24,222 bases of DNA, taken from contig DLRK01000144.1 in NCBI GenBank assembly GCA_002501065.1, positions 1 through 24,222 of the forward strand, given 5' to 3'. Below, piece after piece: positions 8,071 to 14,374 of the stretch. This DNA comes from Akkermansiaceae bacterium UBA7890 (lineage in GTDB: Bacteria; Verrucomicrobiota; Verrucomicrobiia; Verrucomicrobiales; Akkermansiaceae). The translations under genes were made by a program, and so were the position numbers. Positions within the stretch are counted from its first letter, which is position 1, and each line of letters begins with the position of its first letter. The notes under the pieces are model-generated. The model made no database searches. It had not been told where the DNA came from and worked only from the letters and a program-made list of their open reading frames with translations.

Positions 8071-8086
8071 GGAATTCGGGAATTCC
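8071..8086. promoter_or_regulatory. 16-bp perfect palindromic site, operator candidate
   Basis: GGAATTC, GG, GAATTCC forms two perfect 7-base arms with a 2-base centre. It lies in the 189-base gap between the end of the ABC transporter gene and the start of the membrane-protein gene, about 60 bases upstream of the -10-like hexamer. Symmetry and placement fit a dimeric regulator's operator; no regulator gene is nearby. Confidence 0.35.
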
Positions 8087-8129
8087 GGCCCGGGAGGGTT
8101 CGGAGAAAGGAGCAGAGGCAGCCCTGATC

Positions 8130-8143
8130 CACCCGTTCGGGTG
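8130..8143. terminator. Compact hairpin after ABC transporter gene
   Basis: CACCCG and CGGGTG flank TT, giving a tight stem with a four-base effective loop, about 46 bases past the transporter stop on the minus strand. No T tract follows, so it may be an RNA-stability or processing hairpin instead of a terminator. Confidence 0.3.
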
Positions 8144-8188
8144 ATATGGGAGCTGTCATTTGAGGAGGCAATTCATGGGGAAAGAGGC

Positions 8189-9955
8189 CTAATTGTCCCA
8201 TTGGTGGCGCACCATTCCCATCCAGGCTGCAATGATTCCAACCATGGTCTGGGCGCAGAGAGCGAAGAAACAGATATTGCCGGGTGAGAGTTCGGTCTCG
8301 GTGATCACATCGACGGCGGTATGGATATTGCCACCGAGGGCCTCGATGCTGCCGGACCACGCCCAGTAGGCGGAGACGAAGGGTTGAGTGAGGTTTTCGA
8401 AGAACTCGGGAAGGGCGAGGACGGCGCCGCTGAGGGGGAGTTGGAAGCCGACGAGATAGATGGAGAGGAGGGAAGACTGTTCCGGGGTCTTCATGATGGA
8501 AGAGATGGCCAGGCAGATCGCGGTGATGGAGGCGTTGATGAGGATGAGGAAGGAGACATGGCGGACAAAGGAGCCACTGAATTGCCAGAAGAACTCCACG
8601 AACATGGCCATCCAGAGTGACTGCGCAAGGATGAGACAGGTGAGGAAGGCGAGTTTACTGAGAAGGTAGGAGACTGGGCGGACGCCGCCGAACTTCTCCT
8701 TCTCCATGATCTTCCGTTCCCCGGCCACTTCGCGGGCGGCATTGTTGGAGCCCATCAGGGCGAGGAGGATGACCTCGAACATGATCATTCCCGAGACGGC
8801 GGCGCCGACCCGGATCTGGTCCTCGCGGACCTCGACCCGGGATTGCAGTTCGAGGACGATATTCTCCTCTGGAATATCAGAGAGGCGCTTGATGGGCTCC
8901 TTTCCCCGTTCGGCAAAGAAAGTAACGAGGATGGGGAAGCAGAGCAGGATGGCGACCTGGAGCAGGACCTGGGTTCGGTCGCGGAAGAAGATTTTCCAGC
9001 GCCGGGTGAGCAAGGTTCCGAATTGGCTGAAGGTGCTCGGCAGGCGAAGAGGCACAGTTTTGTTCTTCTTCTTGGTCGCCTGTTCGTCCTCTTCGCCGGT
9101 GGATTCCTCACTGGCGGGCAACTTGATCACGCCGGTCTCGATATGGAGTTTGCGCGTACGTTCGAGCTTTCGGTAGTAGGCTGCGCGGTGTTTTTCCCAG
9201 GAATCCTGCCATTCCTCACCAGTCTGCTTGGCGAGGGCGGGGTAGACTTCCTCGGAGTCGTCGACCGAGAAGTAGTGGGTGAGCTGGTCTGGGGGACCGT
9301 GGAAGGCGACGCTGCCCTCGTGGTTTACGAGGATCGAGTCGTAGAGTTCGAGATGAGCGAGAGAGTGCGTGACCAGGATAACGGTGCGGCCATCGTTACG
9401 GGAAAGGTCGTGGAGGAGATGTACGATTTCGCGTTCGGAACGGGGATCAAGTCCGCTGGTGACCTCGTCACAGAGGAGAAGCTTGGGGTCGGAGACGAGC
9501 TCCATGGCGAGTCCGAGGCGCCGCTTCTGTCCGCCGGAGAGGACCTTGATATGGCGGTCGGCAATGGGAGCCAGACCGGTTTCCTCAAGGATGCGGTCGA
9601 TACGCTGGTCAAGATCCTCAAGGTTCCTGCTCTTTACCCGCAGGCGGGTTGCGGTCTCGACCGCCTCATCGACGGTGAGTTCGTCGTAGGCGATGGAGAA
9701 CTGGGGAACGTAGCCGATTTCCCATGGTTCCAGGTCGCCCTCCTCGGAGAGATTGCGCCCGTCCCACCAGAGGGAGCCTTCGGACTCGGGGTTGAGTCCG
9801 GCGATGGTCTTGAGGAGAGTGGTCTTTCCGCAGCCGGAGGGGCCCACGATGGCCATGAAGTGTCCCCGTGGAACAGCGAGACTGGCTTTGTTCACGAGGT
9901 GAACGGGATCGCCGTCTTTCTGGATGGTGAAACAGACCTCCTTGAGCTCTAGCAC
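8189..9955 (-). CDS. ABCG-type half-transporter (ATPase fused to ABC-2 permease)
   Basis: This 588-residue protein has the nucleotide-binding domain first. Walker A is GPSGCGKTT (38-46), the signature LSGGQKRR is near 140, and Walker B LLLCDEVTSGLD near 160 is followed by the switch His in LVTHSL. A charged linker (about 275-300, rich in Glu and Lys) leads to an ABC-2 type membrane domain from about 310. That domain has RRWKIFFRDR, a first membrane helix, an extracytoplasmic loop (about 355-385) and several C-terminal helices. This NBD-TMD order is that of ABCG/White half-transporters, which work as dimers and usually export lipids or hydrophobic compounds. The start is GTG 9955 with no clear Shine-Dalgarno sequence. 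The genes that follow on the same strand encode envelope proteins, so the substrate may be an envelope component; that is inference. Confidence 0.93.
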   Translation of the reverse strand: MLELKEVCFTIQKDGDPVHLVNKASLAVPRGHFMAIVGPSGCGKTTLLKTIAGLNPESEGSLWWDGRNLSEEGDLEPWEIGYVPQFSIAYDELTVDEAVETATRLRVKSRNLEDLDQRIDRILEETGLAPIADRHIKVLSGGQKRRLGLAMELVSDPKLLLCDEVTSGLDPRSEREIVHLLHDLSRNDGRTVILVTHSLAHLELYDSILVNHEGSVAFHGPPDQLTHYFSVDDSEEVYPALAKQTGEEWQDSWEKHRAAYYRKLERTRKLHIETGVIKLPASEESTGEEDEQATKKKNKTVPLRLPSTFSQFGTLLTRRWKIFFRDRTQVLLQVAILLCFPILVTFFAERGKEPIKRLSDIPEENIVLELQSRVEVREDQIRVGAAVSGMIMFEVILLALMGSNNAAREVAGERKIMEKEKFGGVRPVSYLLSKLAFLTCLILAQSLWMAMFVEFFWQFSGSFVRHVSFLILINASITAICLAISSIMKTPEQSSLLSIYLVGFQLPLSGAVLALPEFFENLTQPFVSAYWAWSGSIEALGGNIHTAVDVITETELSPGNICFFALCAQTMVGIIAAWMGMVRHQWDN

Positions 9956-9999
9956 GCTGGATGGGGATCGGGGTGGCGATGGGGCCGGATGCGAAATCG

Positions 10000-10040
10000 G
10001 GCGGAGGGATCAACCTCGGGATTGAAACCCACCCTCCGCC
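10000..10040. repeat. Inverted repeat in divergent promoter region
   Basis: The 9-base arms GGCGGAGGG (10000-10008) and CCCTCCGCC (10032-10040) are perfectly complementary and separated by 23 bases. They lie in the 200-base gap between the divergent ABC transporter and AsmA-like genes. It could be an operator or a hairpin; chance is possible in such GC-rich DNA. Confidence 0.3.
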
Positions 10041-10117
10041 TGCTGGGAAGTACAAACGTCGCAAGGCCAGGGGCGTTTCGGCAGGGACTTTCCTGATCGG
10101 GGCAGAAAAGAGGAATC

Positions 10118-10145
10118 TTGAGCGCACCCGGAAGAGTGTTACCCT
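10118..10145 (+). promoter_or_regulatory. Promoter-like hexamer pair before AsmA-like gene
   Basis: TTGAGC (10118-10123), a 16-base spacer and TACCCT (10140-10145) end 10 bases before ATG 10156. The -10 match is weak, but the spacing equals that of other candidate promoters in this window. Confidence 0.3.
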
Positions 10146-10155
10146 CTCGTAAGTA

Positions 10156-12036
10156 ATGGCCTCCCGCAGAGCACGTAGACGAGCCGGGTCCTCCCGGGGC
10201 AGCAGCACCCGGGTGTGGGTAGGGCGCCTGCTGGTGGGGATTCTGGTGCTGGGCGCCCTGCTGGTGCCGGTTGGCTACATGTGGCTGAAGAACTATCTGC
10301 GCAGTGACGGTTTCCGTCTACTGGTGAACCTCAAGGTGAGTGAGGCGCTGGAGGTGGAGGCTGAGTTCGACAAATTCAAGTGGGACGGGATTGAATTGAG
10401 CTCTCCTAATTTCATTGCAGAGGGTGAGGGCCTGATCCGTCGCATTGAGGCAGAGGAATTGAAGACCGAGGTCCGCTTTGTTCCCCTTTTGAGAAAACGG
10501 GTTGAGACTGAAGAACTCCAGCTGCGTCGGCTGCATGTGGAGGTGGATGTCACGAAAGACGGTCCGCAATTTGAGGATGATGGCCGGAAGGCGCTCAAGT
10601 TCGAGACCGCGCGGATCGATGAACTCAGTGGCACGGTGGATTTCGGGGAGACCGCGCTGCGCTGGGGAGAGGTGAAGGGAATACTGAAACCGGGTCAGGG
10701 CAGGGGGTCCTACGAGGCTTCCCTTTCCCGCGGGCAGCTGCTTACCCCGCTTTCTCTTTTCCCCAGGCTGGATCTCCAGAAGGCGAACCTGCGCTACATC
10801 GATGATGAACTCATCCTCAAGAATGGATCGTGGAAGGTCTTTTCCTCGGGACATCTGGCCACTGAGGGAGAGATCGATTTCGGGAGCGGGGACTATTTCT
10901 TCGAGGGCAGTCTGGTTGATGTGCAGTGTGAGGAGGTGGTCCCCGAAGACTGGACCAAGCGCATCACCGGTGAGCTGACTTCCAGTTTCATGGTGGAGGG
11001 CGAGATGAAGAAGACACCTCTCATTGCGGGAGACCTGCGATTGAGTGACGGGTATCTCACCGCTCTTCCGATCCTTGACCGAATCGCATCCTACACCGCG
11101 ACCGAACGTTTTCGCCGTCTTTCCCTGCGCAGGGCGGAATTGGAATTCAGGCAGGAAGGGAAGCGACTGGAGCTTACCGATATCGTGATTGTGAGCGATG
11201 GCCTGTTGCGGATCGAAGGCAGGCTCACGATCGAGGACGGTCAACTTGACGGGGATCTGCGCCTGGGGCTTACGCCCTCCACGCTGGCCAGTATTCCGGG
11301 CGCAGCCCACCGGGTCTTCCATCCTGGCAGGGAAGGGCTGCACTGGACACCGGTGAAAATCACGGGCACGACCAGCGCCCCGCGGGAGGACTTGAGCGAC
11401 CGCCTGATTGCAGCGGGTTTCGAGTGGATGTATGAAATGGTGAACGGCCAGCTGGTTCTCAGGCAGGGAGGAAAGGTGGCGGAAGAGCTGGCCAGGACGC
11501 TCTGGAAGACGGGGGGAGCGGCTGCTGACCTCGGGGCCGGGATCATCGGGCGAGGTAGTGACATCCTGAGTGGAATTTCCAACCCCGTTAAGCCCCTTCA
11601 AGACGGGGTTGGCAGTGTGATTGATGGGATCCTGGGATCGCCACGGGGGCGTGACAGGAACCATGGGCCCGGAGAGCTTCCGGAATTACCCGGGGAGGAG
11701 GAAGAGCCCGGGAAGCAAGAGGATCCCACCGGGGAAGCCAGGGAGAAGACTCCGACGGATGAGCAAACCGGTCGAGACGACAAGAAGGAGGAAGGTCTTC
11801 CGCTGTTACGGGATCTGGGGAAGGCGCCCGGGAAGGTTCTCGACCTGATCGGGCGGGAACTGGGAATTGAATCTGGGGAGAAGAAGGTGGAGGACGAGGA
11901 GGCCCCCGGAGAAAAGGAGAAGCAGGCAGACGAGAAGGAAAAGAGCCCGGGAACCGGGGAGAAGGGGAAGTTGCCCGATCAGCCGCCGAAGAAGCAGGAG
12001 AGCCTTCCGGAGCGGGAGGTGGGGATTAAAAAGTAA
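10156..12036 (+). CDS. AsmA-like membrane-anchored protein with charged C-terminal tail
   Basis: This 626-residue protein has an Arg-rich N-terminus (MASRRARRR), one membrane helix (about 23-42), then a long beta-rich region (about 50-430). Repeated short segments such as LKTEVRFVPLLRKRVETEEL, LSGTVDFGETALRWGEVKG, LATEGEIDFGSGDYFFEG and LLRIEGRLTIEDGQLDGDLRLGL are typical of AsmA, DUF3971 and related proteins, which are thought to carry lipids across the periplasm. From about 500 to the end the tail is dominated by Glu, Lys, Gly and Pro, interrupted by short amphipathic stretches (PLLRDLGKAPGKVLDLIGREL). Other AsmA proteins lack such a tail, as far as I know. It is divergent from the ABC half-transporter, and a shared role in envelope lipid transport is a reasonable guess. 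The start fits the N-terminal anchor and has no Shine-Dalgarno sequence. Confidence 0.85.
   Translation: MASRRARRRAGSSRGSSTRVWVGRLLVGILVLGALLVPVGYMWLKNYLRSDGFRLLVNLKVSEALEVEAEFDKFKWDGIELSSPNFIAEGEGLIRRIEAEELKTEVRFVPLLRKRVETEELQLRRLHVEVDVTKDGPQFEDDGRKALKFETARIDELSGTVDFGETALRWGEVKGILKPGQGRGSYEASLSRGQLLTPLSLFPRLDLQKANLRYIDDELILKNGSWKVFSSGHLATEGEIDFGSGDYFFEGSLVDVQCEEVVPEDWTKRITGELTSSFMVEGEMKKTPLIAGDLRLSDGYLTALPILDRIASYTATERFRRLSLRRAELEFRQEGKRLELTDIVIVSDGLLRIEGRLTIEDGQLDGDLRLGLTPSTLASIPGAAHRVFHPGREGLHWTPVKITGTTSAPREDLSDRLIAAGFEWMYEMVNGQLVLRQGGKVAEELARTLWKTGGAAADLGAGIIGRGSDILSGISNPVKPLQDGVGSVIDGILGSPRGRDRNHGPGELPELPGEEEEPGKQEDPTGEAREKTPTDEQTGRDDKKEEGLPLLRDLGKAPGKVLDLIGRELGIESGEKKVEDEEAPGEKEKQADEKEKSPGTGEKGKLPDQPPKKQESLPEREVGIKK
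11579..11612. repeat. Strong inverted repeat inside AsmA-like coding sequence
   Basis: The 10-base arms CCAACCCCGT (11579-11588) and ACGGGGTTGG (11603-11612) are perfectly complementary with a 14-base loop. The hairpin lies near the junction between the beta-rich region and the charged tail and encodes part of NPVKPLQDGVG. Confidence 0.7.
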
Positions 12037-12055
12037 CAGCAGGTCGCAGTCATGG

Positions 12056-12082
12056 TGCCCGCCTGCATCATGTGGCCGGGCA
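12056..12082. terminator. Hairpin between convergent genes
   Basis: TGCCCG (12056-12061) pairs with CGGGCA (12077-12082), and inner CC/GG pairs extend the stem with one bulge. It lies between the AsmA-like stop (12036) and the end of the opposing gene (12097). Only a weak AATT follows, with no T tract. Confidence 0.35.
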
Positions 12083-12096
12083 ATTGCTCTGCGGGG

Positions 12097-12639
12097 CTAC
12101 TCGTTGACGTTGAACTTGCGCCCCTTGCCGCTGATCCACGCGGTGCGGGCACTGTTGTGGAGGGCCTCCAGGGTGCCGAGATCCTTCACACGAAACTCGA
12201 TGGTCTTGGAGTGGGTGGTGGCAGGATACTCCTTATGGACCATGTTGGCCACGTCGGCTCCGGTGCGTTGTCCAGCCCGGTCCAGCAGGTCCTTGCCGCG
12301 TTCCACGATCTTGCGACCGGTGGCGAGAGAGCCGTATTGGGCGGCGGGAGTGATCTGATAGACGCGCAGGGTGGTGGCGCCGAGGGTGTCGATCGTGACC
12401 TCGGTGATGATCAGGTTGCCGTCGAGGAGATATTCGTGCTTGCTGATGGAGGTGATGCGGCTGAGGGCCACCAGGTAGCTGCCACCGGGCAGGGAACCCT
12501 GCCAGAAACCTTTCTCTGCCAGGGAATCGTTGAAGAGCTTGCCGTCCTGGCCGGTGGCAGTGCTGTTGGGGTTGGCGGTGTCCTGGGCTCCGGCGAGCAG
12601 GGACATGACGAAGAGAGCGAGGACGGGCAGTGTTTTCAT
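12097..12639 (-). CDS. Exported protein of unknown function
   Basis: This 180-residue protein has a clear signal peptide (MKTLPVLALFVMSLLAGA, then QDT). The mature part appears mixed alpha/beta: GFWQGSLPGGSYLVALSRITSISKHEYLL and NLIITEVTIDTLGATTLRVYQI look like a beta sheet, followed by a helical segment (GRKIVERGKDLLDRAGQR) and the C-terminal FRVKDLGTLEALHNSARTAWI. I recognise no family. The gene is convergent with the AsmA-like gene and divergent from the Nudix gene. It has the best expression signals in the window: AAGGA seven bases before ATG 12639 and a promoter-like pair at 12667-12694, so it probably forms its own transcript. Confidence 0.8.
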   Translation of the reverse strand: MKTLPVLALFVMSLLAGAQDTANPNSTATGQDGKLFNDSLAEKGFWQGSLPGGSYLVALSRITSISKHEYLLDGNLIITEVTIDTLGATTLRVYQITPAAQYGSLATGRKIVERGKDLLDRAGQRTGADVANMVHKEYPATTHSKTIEFRVKDLGTLEALHNSARTAWISGKGRKFNVNE

Positions 12640-12666
12640 GATCGTATCCTTGGTTTGTCACCAGCA

Positions 12667-12694
12667 ATATTAGGGTTGGATCGAGGCGCGTCAA
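12667..12694 (-). promoter_or_regulatory. Sigma-70-like promoter for exported protein gene
   Basis: On the minus strand TTGACG (12689-12694), a 16-base spacer and TAATAT (12667-12672) lie 27 bases before ATG 12639. The -35 matches five of six consensus positions. A Shine-Dalgarno AAGGA lies between the promoter and the start. Confidence 0.5.
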
Positions 12695-12764
12695 AGGATC
12701 GTTTGAGGGATATCCCCTGCAGTTCTCGATTGTAGGAGGTGTTGCGATCCGCTTTTCTCTGTTC

Positions 12765-13232
12765 GTGCCGACCTATCGTCCCAATGTGGCGTTCCTGCTT
12801 CTTGATGACCATGATCAACTCCTGATCTGCGAACGCTTGAAGATCGAGGGGGCCTGGCAGTTTCCGCAGGGAGGGATGGACGAGGGAGAGTCTCCGCTGG
12901 AGGCCCTGCACCGTGAGGTGGAGGAGGAGGTCGGTTTGCCACCTTCCAGCTACGAGGTGCTCGAGTCCCGGGACGGCTACTGCTACCTCTTCCCGCCAGA
13001 GGTCAAGAAGAGCAAGAAGGGCAGGAAGGGAAAGTTCGACGGGCAGACGCAGACGTATTTCCTCTGCCGCCTGAAGGAGGGAGCGCCTCCCATCAACGTG
13101 AACCAGGAGCCACGAGAGTTTCGCAGTCACACCTGGGTAAAGCCATCGCTCTTTGACCTGCAGTGGCTCCCGCCCTTCAAACGCCCGGTCCACCGCGATG
13201 TCCTGCGGGACTTCTTCGGAGTGGAAGTGTAA
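12765..13232 (+). CDS. rppH: RNA pyrophosphohydrolase-like Nudix protein
   Basis: This is a 155-residue Nudix hydrolase. The N-terminus PTYRPNVAFLLLDD and WQFPQGGMDEGE match RppH/NudH, and the complete Nudix box GX5EX7REUXEEXGU is present (GGMDEGE...REVEEEVGL, about residues 38-60). The C-terminal QTYFLCRL and FKRPVHRDVLRDFF segments also fit RppH. RppH removes pyrophosphate from 5'-triphosphate RNA and starts mRNA decay; dinucleoside polyphosphates are an alternative substrate. The middle carries a Lys-rich insert (KKSKKGRKGK) that could bind RNA. GTG 12765 is chosen because it gives the family's usual N-terminus. However, a strong AGGAGGT lies at 12734-12740, 24 bases upstream, too far for normal use, and no ATG, GTG or TTG lies in frame between them. 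The preceding gene is divergent. Confidence 0.88.
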   Translation: MPTYRPNVAFLLLDDHDQLLICERLKIEGAWQFPQGGMDEGESPLEALHREVEEEVGLPPSSYEVLESRDGYCYLFPPEVKKSKKGRKGKFDGQTQTYFLCRLKEGAPPINVNQEPREFRSHTWVKPSLFDLQWLPPFKRPVHRDVLRDFFGVEV

Positions 13233-13282
13233 GGCTTGGTTTGCAGTTCTCCCGGGGCAGGGGCGTGATCACCCAGAAGAGT

Positions 13283-13684
13283 TCACAGGGGGGTCTCGTT
13301 CGCCAGGGCCTCCACCCCGCTATCGAGGTAGGATTCCTCAATGAGGTTCTGTGCCCAGGGTTCGGCGGGGGCGAGATGGCGGAGGATGCGCAGGGCCATG
13401 GCTTGAACGGCAGGAATGTCTGACCAGATGACTTCGTTGAGATGACGCCACTCGCCGGAACGAATGCTTCGTGGTTGTTCCAATTGAGCCAGGACGTCCT
13501 CGCTGACGAGAAGACAGCGCTCAAAGTCGGGGTCGTTGGGGACGGGCGGGATCTCGTAGGTGACCAGGGGGACTCCACCGGCCTGGGTCAGTTCACACTT
13601 CGACTTGGCCCGGCGGGCGAGGTCCTTGCCGAAGAGGGAGAGGGCCTGCCTGCGCTCCTGATTCACGTCGTATCCCTTGGCCAT
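13283..13684 (-). CDS. PhnA-like protein (N-terminal PhnA region only)
   Basis: This 133-residue protein resembles the N-terminal part of longer PhnA/YjdM-family proteins. The order is a helical start, then SKCEL, VTYEIPPVP, CLLVSEDVLAQLE, WRHLNEVIWSDIPAVQAMALRIL and LIEESYLDSGVEAL. In the family, as I recall it, this region is a zinc ribbon with CELC and a second CxxC. Here only the first Cys of CELC remains (CELT), and the second pair is replaced by LVSEDVL, so zinc binding looks lost. The C-terminal PhnA core domain is absent. Despite its name, PhnA/YjdM is not shown to break phosphonates. The protein ends 50 bases from the convergent Nudix gene and starts at ATG 13684. Function unknown. 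Confidence 0.75.
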   Translation of the reverse strand: MAKGYDVNQERRQALSLFGKDLARRAKSKCELTQAGGVPLVTYEIPPVPNDPDFERCLLVSEDVLAQLEQPRSIRSGEWRHLNEVIWSDIPAVQAMALRILRHLAPAEPWAQNLIEESYLDSGVEALANETPL

Positions 13685-13690
13685 GCGGGG

Positions 13691-13718
13691 TGGTAAACTC
13701 CCATCGTGGGTCAGGCAA
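13691..13718 (-). promoter_or_regulatory. Weak promoter-like pair before PhnA-like gene
   Basis: On the minus strand TTGCCT (13713-13718), a 16-base spacer and TTACCA (13691-13696) end 6 bases before ATG 13684. Both hexamers are partial matches. Confidence 0.25.
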
Positions 13719-13764
13719 GCCGTGGATCAGGGGATCTTTCCGGTGTCAAGATGAGCACCTCTGA

Positions 13765-13792
13765 TTGTCACCAGGGCTGTTTCTGTGATAAA
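13765..13792 (+). promoter_or_regulatory. Promoter with extended -10 before M15-like gene
   Basis: TTGTCA (13765-13770, five of six -35 positions), a 16-base spacer and GATAAA (13787-13792) preceded by TG at 13784-13785 form an extended -10. It ends 8 bases before GTG 13801, so the transcript would begin at or next to the start codon. Confidence 0.45.
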
Positions 13793-13800
13793 GTGGCCGC

Positions 13801-14349
13801 GTGAGAGGGACAGCATCTCTGGCCGTTGCAATCATGGTTCTTGCCGGAGTCCTGCTGAGTGGAGGATGCAGTTCCGGATCGTTGGGCGCCTCGCAGTCGA
13901 TTTCGGTGCGCCAGACACTGGCCTATTCGCTCCTGCGTAATCCAAGAGTGGGTCTGGCCAACTTTCACGTAAGCGGTCGGCGTGACAATGCCACTGCCGT
14001 TGACAATATGCGCCAGGCGGAGCGGGGCCAGCGATCAATTCGCAGTGCCTATCAGCGAGCTCCCGGTGGATCAGCCTATCTCGACAACCGCGTCTTGTGG
14101 GCCATGCACTATCTGACCCGTTCCGGCTGGTCGTTCCGGGTGACGGAGCTCGCGGGTGGTTCGCATAGCGGCAAATCGCGCCACTACGAAGGAGCGGCCT
14201 TTGATGTCGATTACATCAATGGGATCAAGGTCGGGTGGGGGAACCCCCACGTGAAGGGTTTCATGAAGAGATGCCGTCAGTTGGGAGCGCGGGAGGTGCG
14301 TGGACCGGGAATACCGGGGCACCGGACGCACGTGCACGTGGAGTGGTAG
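13801..14349 (+). CDS. M15-type peptidase-like lipoprotein (D-Ala-D-Ala peptidase fold)
   Basis: This 182-residue protein starts at GTG 13801. Residues 1-22 are a lipoprotein-type signal with Cys at 23 (SGGC). Near the C-terminus are the zinc-site motifs of the M15/hedgehog-type peptidase fold: SRHYEGAAFDVD (H128 and D135) and HRTHVHVEW (H177, H179), matching SxHxxGxAxD followed by HxH. Members cleave peptidoglycan stem peptides (D-Ala-D-Ala carboxypeptidases, L,D-endopeptidases), so the likely site of action is the periplasmic face of an envelope membrane. The catalytic acid usually found just before the last His is not obvious, so activity is uncertain. No Shine-Dalgarno sequence precedes the GTG, but a promoter-like pair ends 8 bases upstream. 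It converges with the methyltransferase gene. Confidence 0.85.
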   Translation: MRGTASLAVAIMVLAGVLLSGGCSSGSLGASQSISVRQTLAYSLLRNPRVGLANFHVSGRRDNATAVDNMRQAERGQRSIRSAYQRAPGGSAYLDNRVLWAMHYLTRSGWSFRVTELAGGSHSGKSRHYEGAAFDVDYINGIKVGWGNPHVKGFMKRCRQLGAREVRGPGIPGHRTHVHVEW

Positions 14350-14351
14350 GA

Positions 14352-14368
14352 GCTGGCCGGCGGCCAGC
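14352..14368. terminator. Perfect GC hairpin between convergent genes
   Basis: GCTGGCC (14352-14358), GGC and GGCCAGC (14362-14368) form a perfect 7-base stem with a 3-base loop. It fills most of the 25-base gap between the M15-like gene and the opposing methyltransferase gene. There is no T tract on either strand. Confidence 0.45.
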
Positions 14369-14374
14369 GGGGCC

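Noticed and set aside
8163..8192. Mini-ORF with perfect AGGAGG and ATG (five codons) at the end of the ABC transporter gene
   Set aside because: It lies antisense to the transporter end and codes only MGKEA. No downstream plus-strand gene could use it as a leader.
8843..9952. 369-codon plus-strand open frame opposite the ABC ATPase
   Set aside because: The minus strand encodes Walker A, the signature and Walker B in correct order; the plus frame is a shadow.
9961..10152. 63-codon plus-strand frame in the divergent gap
   Set aside because: Basic, low-complexity translation with no Shine-Dalgarno sequence and no family. It covers the likely promoter region and the inverted repeat.
10318..11664. 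448-codon minus-strand open frame opposite the AsmA-like gene
   Set aside because: No recognisable motif; the plus strand has a membrane anchor and AsmA-like repeats.
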